In this document: piece by piece, positions 58,963 through 64,000 of the stretch
Numbering within the stretch: the stretch's first letter is position 1
How the letters are laid out: each line of letters starts with the position of its first letter
From: Rhodamnia argentea
Lineage: Eukaryota > Streptophyta > Magnoliopsida > Myrtales > Myrtaceae
Direction: 5' to 3'
DNA: 64,000 nucleotides
Assembly (NCBI RefSeq): GCF_020921035.1
Contig: NC_063154.1
Location: 7,130,001-7,194,000 of the forward strand
Position numbers and translations under genes: made by a program
Notes under the pieces: model-generated
What the model was told of the DNA's origin: nothing
What the model saw: the letters and a program-made list of their open reading frames with translations, nothing else
The model's database searches: none

Positions 58963-60151
58963 GGAAAAATATCACCAAAAATCCTAAATTATATCGATAG
59001 TTATAAATGTTGGGGTTCGGGATTGTCAAAACGCAGCGGAATATAATTCTACACCCAAACCCTAGACAGGATCCATGCGTATATTGAAATCGATAGAAGC
59101 TCATGACGTACCTTTTTGCAGATCGAAGTTAAATTAACGATCGATTGTGTGTGGATTAGCGCCCTAAGTGTTGCGCCTCTACCGGTGTCCACACACACGA
59201 ACCGAAGTCTCCAAATCCAAGTGCTAACTTGCAGATCTTGGTACTTCTCCTCCTTGATTGCCTTCTTGATCACCGAGACTCTCTCAAAGATCTCTAAACA
59301 GAGAACGACTCTCTGCGTTTTTATTCTCATCAACCTCTCTAGGGTTTTTCCACGTCTTTATATACGCGTCAATATTTACGCGTAATAAAAGAAGTGGGGC
59401 CGGGCGGCTCGGGCCCGCCAAACCGACTATCTCCAATCGTGCGTTTCATCGTTATCTCATAACACGCACGATTGCATAGATATTTAGAATAAGAGAATAA
59501 ATTAAAATCTACTTCTTAAGTAGATCAAGGCACGGAGAAAATATAAACTCGGTTCGCTATAATGTGCAACCCCGTAGGTTCACTAGACATTAGCAGTGTA
59601 CCCAAAACCCTTTTGGCCCACAAGTCATAAGCGGTCTCTAACAACACATTATGACTACCTAAGTATAGTGAAGGTCGTTTTTCGACACAATCTAATCCAC
59701 AACTAATGTTAGAGCATCAACGTTGATTAGTTCCTAGGGCGGACCGCTAACAATAAATTTATCCCAAAATTTTTTTGTGACAAAAAAAAATCTCAAATTT
59801 GTACTTATGTAACACATTTGCCCCATACTTATATCATTGTGATATATTTATCCCAAATTTTTATTTGTGACACCAAAAGCCTCAAATTTGTATATGTGTG
59901 GCCATTTTTACATAAAAAATTGAGGTAAATGTGTCACATGTCTACAAGTTCGAGATTTTTAGTATCACAAATAAATAATTTAGGGTAAATGTGCCACAGT
60001 AGTATAAGTTTGAGGTTTTTGGTGTCACAAGAAAAAATTTAGGGTAAATATGTCATATGGGTACAAGTTTGGAGTTTTTTGTGTTACATAAAAAATTTAG
60101 AGTAAATGTGCCGCAGTGGGCATAGTTTAGGATTTTTGGTGACTTTTTTCC
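58963..60151. mobile_element. Foldback MITE split by a solo LTR
   Basis: The left end GGAAAAATATCACCAAAAAT and right end ATTTTTGGTGACTTTTTTCC are inverted copies. The inside consists of repeats of 'ggtaaatgtgtcacatgtctacaagttcgagatttttag' in both orientations. The element is interrupted at 59008-59752 by an LTR; without it the MITE would be about 440 bp. Confidence 0.75.
59008..59752 (-). mobile_element. Solo LTR of a retrotransposon, 745 bp
   Basis: It begins TGTTGGGGTTCGG and ends CGGACCGCTAACA (TG..CA; the termini TGTTAG/CCAACA are inverted). It is flanked by ATAAA on both sides (59003-59007 and 59753-59757), a 5-bp target duplication. On the minus strand it holds a TATA box (CGTATATAAAGAC, about 59355) followed by an R/U5-like stretch. 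There is no internal retrotransposon DNA, so the coding part was probably lost by recombination between LTRs. Confidence 0.85.
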
Positions 60152-63100
60152 AAAAGAGAAATGTGAGACTTGTTTAGCAGCCTGGATGGATGGAAACACA
60201 CGCCACAATCAGAATGGATTATTCGACCAAATAAAAAAAAAATCAGAATGGGCTAGACTACCCTTCATTTAGCTATTTAAACTCATGGATCCACGTGAAT
60301 AACTTTCCTTGGATATGTTCATAATAGTTACTAAAATGAGAGATAATTTCCTTTTGAAATTAATTTCAGTAAAATGGGAGTTTCTTTCTAGAGTTTGTTC
60401 TTATTTCAAGAGGCCTCATTGGAGTATGGATCTCCATCGGACCAATCATCGTATGTTCCTCTATTCTTTCTTTCTTTCTTTTTATCAAAGTAACATTTCA
60501 TTCACTTTCTCGATCAAAATACAAGAGAGAAACATGTCACTTTAAAGAGAACAACTTCAAATCTAGATAAATTTCAAACAACTTCAAAACAGAACAAGCT
60601 CAAAATAATAAGAGAAACCATCAGAATAATGACATAGGTCACACACTCAAAGAACACACCTATAATTTCTTCACACCGTTGACACTTAAATTTTGATTTT
60701 CAAAAAATCATTCATTTCCAGCATAAAAATGAGAACTAGTCATAATTCTCCCCAAAAATAAATTTATCATGCATTGCATATTTAATTTTTGTCAGTCATG
60801 CATTTACATTCATGTCAGAGTTAAGTCGATTGAGCTTAGTTTGACAAGCGGTTGGATCAAACTTAATTTGAAATTTTCGACCATGCACATGAGGGAGTGT
60901 CGAATTTACTAGAGCCAATTGGACCTATTCCCAAGCCACTTTTAGTCTGTTCAAGATTAATTTTACAATTAATATTTTTAATAAAATGTCTATTATTAAG
61001 AAAAAGCCTTAATCGAGCCCGAGAATGCAAGATGAGCCCATAATGTGATTGAAAAATTCAGCTATGGCAGGACATGGAGTGTGCCAAACTTATGTGGTGA
61101 TGTGAACCAAGTTTCAACTTCAAATTAGCCCATTCTGGTCATTTAATTGAGTGAAGCCCCTAGTTAGTTACCCATTTAATTAACTAGAACCTAATTAGGC
61201 CCAAAATTGCATTCTAAGCCCACAAAAGAGGCCATTTTTGGCTATCATTTTCATCATTATCCCCTTTGGCCGAAATTCATAGAGATCTAGGGGATTAGGA
61301 CTCTTAAATTTTCAAATTAAATCAAGAGTTTTATTAATTTGGGAGTCCTATCTTAGCTAGAGTTTTGATGGACGTGGATTCTAGAAATCTAACAGCTCGT
61401 AATTGATCCTACCCTAGCTAGGATCGACAATCCGACGGTCCAAGTTGACTCCTACTCCTACTAGGATTACTAGTCTAAGCTCTACATAAACACACTTACC
61501 TCTAGGGTTGTAGGGGGCATTCATTCAATACACGGCCATTGTGAGCTTCACAAGAGGACGACACCTTCTGGCCTTCGGAAAAAGAGAGAACAACAAAGAG
61601 AGGAAGTCGGCACACAATTTGTGTATGGGCATTCTTGGAGAGGACAACCACAAAAGGACAAGAGATGAGGATTCATAGGCTTTGCTCCATGGATAGCTCT
61701 ACCGTTGCAAAATTTACACGCACATAAGCCAAAGTGGGATGAATTGCAGCAGCGATTATTGACCACTGAGACCGTCGGCCACCAAGCCAGCATCCAACCA
61801 AAAGTCAGATCGCGTGCACCACCGCCGTCCATCCTCTCCTCCGTTGTGTACCAGCCACGTCTGCCACCGTCCCGCAGCTCCGTGGGTGTCCGTTGCTCAG
61901 CCCCGAAGTCTCCAATCTCGGCCGTCCATCCCCGACGCAACCTAGTAGTCCTGTTCGACCAGAATCAGCCAGACCGCGATTGCTGTTCAATTCGTTTATC
62001 TGCTGTCCAGCCTTGGTTTGGGGTCGATCAGCCTTTGTTTTACTATTATTTGAAGTTCTAATCTTGTATTAACTTATGTTAGATCATTCGGGAGTGTTTT
62101 CTTGGCGAATCGAGCTTAAAAGAGACTGTTTTGGGCGCAATATCAAAGCTGCAAGCGTGCTAAAATTCAGCTTGGAAAATGTAAATTTCTCAAAGTTTTG
62201 ATCGCTAATCGATGCTCGTTTACTTGGGAACTTGCATTATTGTTCTTAGGTTTCCTTTGAACATGTTTGATTTGTGATTGAAGTTGCAAAAAATTCTTTT
62301 TCTATTAATTCATGCAAGGACCGAAAGTTGCTATATGATGCACATAAAATTCTGATTTTTTCGGATAAAATCAATTTGTTCATGTGATTGGTTGAATTTT
62401 GTGATATTCTTGTGAATCGATCGAATTTGATCGAAACTGTATTTTTTCTCAAGTTAAACTTTGTTCAATCGTTTTCAAAGTGAAACATTTATGAAGTTAC
62501 TCCGATCTTATTCAAAACTGAACTTGTTTGTCAACGAAATCCAAAAAACACGAAACCCCGAGAATATACACTCAAAAAATCTCACATCTAGACTAGGTTG
62601 AGATAGAAATATCTCCGGGAAAAAGAAACTTTCAGATTTAAAGTAGATCGGGAGAGAAAAGTTTCCAAATAGGAGGAAATCAAGAAAAAGAGATAAAGAA
62701 GCAAAACAACTTAAAGAAAAAAGGAGAGGAGGAAGAGAGAGAGATAGAGAGAGAAAAGTCCCTTGCTCTCCCTCAGATTTGCTGGTGGCGGCTGGAAACC
62801 CTAGAGGGTGGAGAAGGGGAGAGAGAAAAAGGTTTTTTTATGTTACTCAGACTTTAGGGGTGAATAGATTGCAGCGTCTCGTGGAGCAAGGCTCGTTCTA
62901 GTTCAATCTCTTGTCCAATTTCCCCTCGCGACCAATTCGAGTAACTTTAGTTTCTACAGCACGTTTTCAGCTGAAGCCGCGACCAACGAAGGACTTCTCA
63001 AATTCATTATTGTCATCATGCATCACATCGGCTCCACCGACGCCACTACATGCTTTGATTTCTAATCGGGATGGGTTGATTGGACGTACTGCAATAATTA

Positions 63101-63180
63101 CGCAAATCTTGATTTTTGGCATGATTCCTGACCAAGAGTTTTTTTTTTTTTGGGTCAGAAACAACTATTTTTATTTATGC
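60152..63180. other. Non-coding, probably retrotransposon-derived DNA
   Basis: No gene is supported. 60.8-62.5 kb has the look of an LTR-retrotransposon LTR or leader: 'ctctacataaacacactta' as a TATA-like box at about 61478, followed by untranslated text. I could not define its ends. Open frames at 61548-61940 (-) and 61705-62061 (+) are unlike known proteins. Confidence 0.3.
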
Positions 63181-63186
63181 GTAAGA

Positions 63187-63700
63187 TTAGCCCATGGGCC
63201 TATCAAGAGGTGCATCCTCGCGGAGCAAATCAAAGAGTGAACGAGGGGGGATAACGCCCAGTTTTGTGGGATGCCCTTTTCTTAGATCGGCTTTTGCAAC
63301 GCAGCCAGCTGCCGAGTTTGAAACTCGTGCACAATCGGCTATCAACAGTGAAGAGAATTGAGAAATTAGCTCCACACAGGCGTTGATGAACGGTCGTACT
63401 TTCTCCACGGTAAGTGATTTATACTCTTTAAAGCGTTGAGTAGAAGTACATTGTCGGTCTCCACGATCAACGTCTCTTGTTTCATTGGGAGTAGAAAAAT
63501 TAAGGTTTCGGTCAGCGCTCTGGCCTCTGTTTGCAATGCCGAAAATGCCGGTACCGATTTCGTGAAACCATCGACAAGGATTCGAGCGGAGTCGCGACAT
63601 ACTGAAAGCTATCGCACCTTCCATGGAGCCTTCCGGAAAGGCACCGTCGATGTTGACTTTTAAAGTTCCATCCTTTAAAATCGACGAAGAGTTTAGACAA
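63187..63700 (-). pseudogene. RNase H (RVT_3-type) remnant
   Basis: Reading the minus strand, LKVNIDGAFPEGSMEGAIAF starts near 63660. In a second frame it continues GFTKSVPAFSALQTEARALT, ETLIFLLP, LIVETDN and LLNALKSINHLPW. Decayed 'isacVHEF' and 'PPRSLFDLL' text ends at about 63200. NIDGAF, the E of TEARAL and ETDN correspond to the acidic catalytic residues of the RNase H fold used by plant LINEs. At least one frameshift and several stops make it inactive. Confidence 0.7.
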
Positions 63701-64000
63701 AGCCAATAATTGATGGGATTAGAGACGGCTGTGGGGATCAGAAGAATTTGTGCTTCTTAAAATTGCAATCGTAATAAGGGAATGACATTTGAGGGCATAC
63801 GTTGTTTTCCTGTTACATAATGGAGATATCGATTTTAGCCTCTTAAGTTTAGGGTAATAAAGTCCGTTCCCACCCCAAAAAAAAAAAAAGATTGTCTGTG
63901 TAGCCTATTTGGGTATGAAAATAGCACAATCCCAATACTTTATGGGCTGAGATGGGTGTACCAAGTGGTGCCAAGATACGTATTCTTGTGTATTTCCAAG

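Noticed and set aside
1-64000. CRISPR arrays, operons, phage or bacterial mobile systems
   Set aside because: The window is plant nuclear DNA with spliced genes; no spaced palindromic arrays or prokaryotic gene layouts are present.

Overview
This is a nuclear genome segment from a flowering plant, probably a woody eudicot. The genes are spliced, with GT..AG introns, organelle-targeting leaders and plant-specific families, and they sit in AT-rich DNA packed with small transposons. Repeats with GC-rich cores, and 'gtcctaaacc'-type MITEs, suggest to me a Myrtales/Myrtaceae genome (Eucalyptus-like), but that is an inference from general familiarity.

Nine protein-coding genes could be rebuilt exon by exon, each with phases that close exactly. 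(1) 381-839 (-): a small plant protein of unknown function. (2) and (3) 7355-8821 and 11557-12973 (+): a pair of PLAC8 / PLANT CADMIUM RESISTANCE-type genes; the first has lost most family cysteines and gained a long Pro/Gln-rich N-terminus. (4) 19231-21493 (-): an uncharacterised seven-helix membrane protein, probably plastidial. (5) 24145-25869 (+): the meiotic recombination factor HOP2. (6) 28203-29983 (-): an IST1-like ESCRT/Vps4 regulator. (7) 32263-33999 (-): a small heavy-metal-associated-domain protein. (8) 38076-41625 (+): the plastidial pyruvate dehydrogenase E2 subunit. (9) 43388-45195 (-): an ACD11-like glycolipid-transfer protein. A tenth, 47977-52077 (-), is an NPF3.1-like nitrate/peptide-family transporter. 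A possible very short gene with a TATA box and telo-boxes lies at 14174-14470 (-).

The genes are functionally unrelated, as is usual for plant chromosomes; only the two PLAC8 genes look like local duplicates. The rest is mostly mobile DNA. Several elements can be delimited to the base by target-site duplications: hAT-type elements (4476-5237, 36249-36934, and a decayed one at 22464-23183), a Mutator-type MITE (10165-10864), and a solo LTR (59008-59752) inserted inside an older foldback MITE (58963-60151). A LINE 3' end lies at 26540-27880, and two isolated RNase H remnants at about 57.32-57.53 and 63.19-63.70 kb. There is a tRNA-derived SINE at about 53.1 kb and a 390-bp tandem array at 2.73-3.67 kb.

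The most striking item is an inverted-repeat-bounded element at about 16.3-17.5 kb. Its interior carries pieces of the N-terminal part of a cellulose synthase-like D (CSLD) gene, which looks like gene capture by a transposon. The 53-63 kb end of the window contains no gene I can support. I found no evidence for an entirely new multi-gene system.
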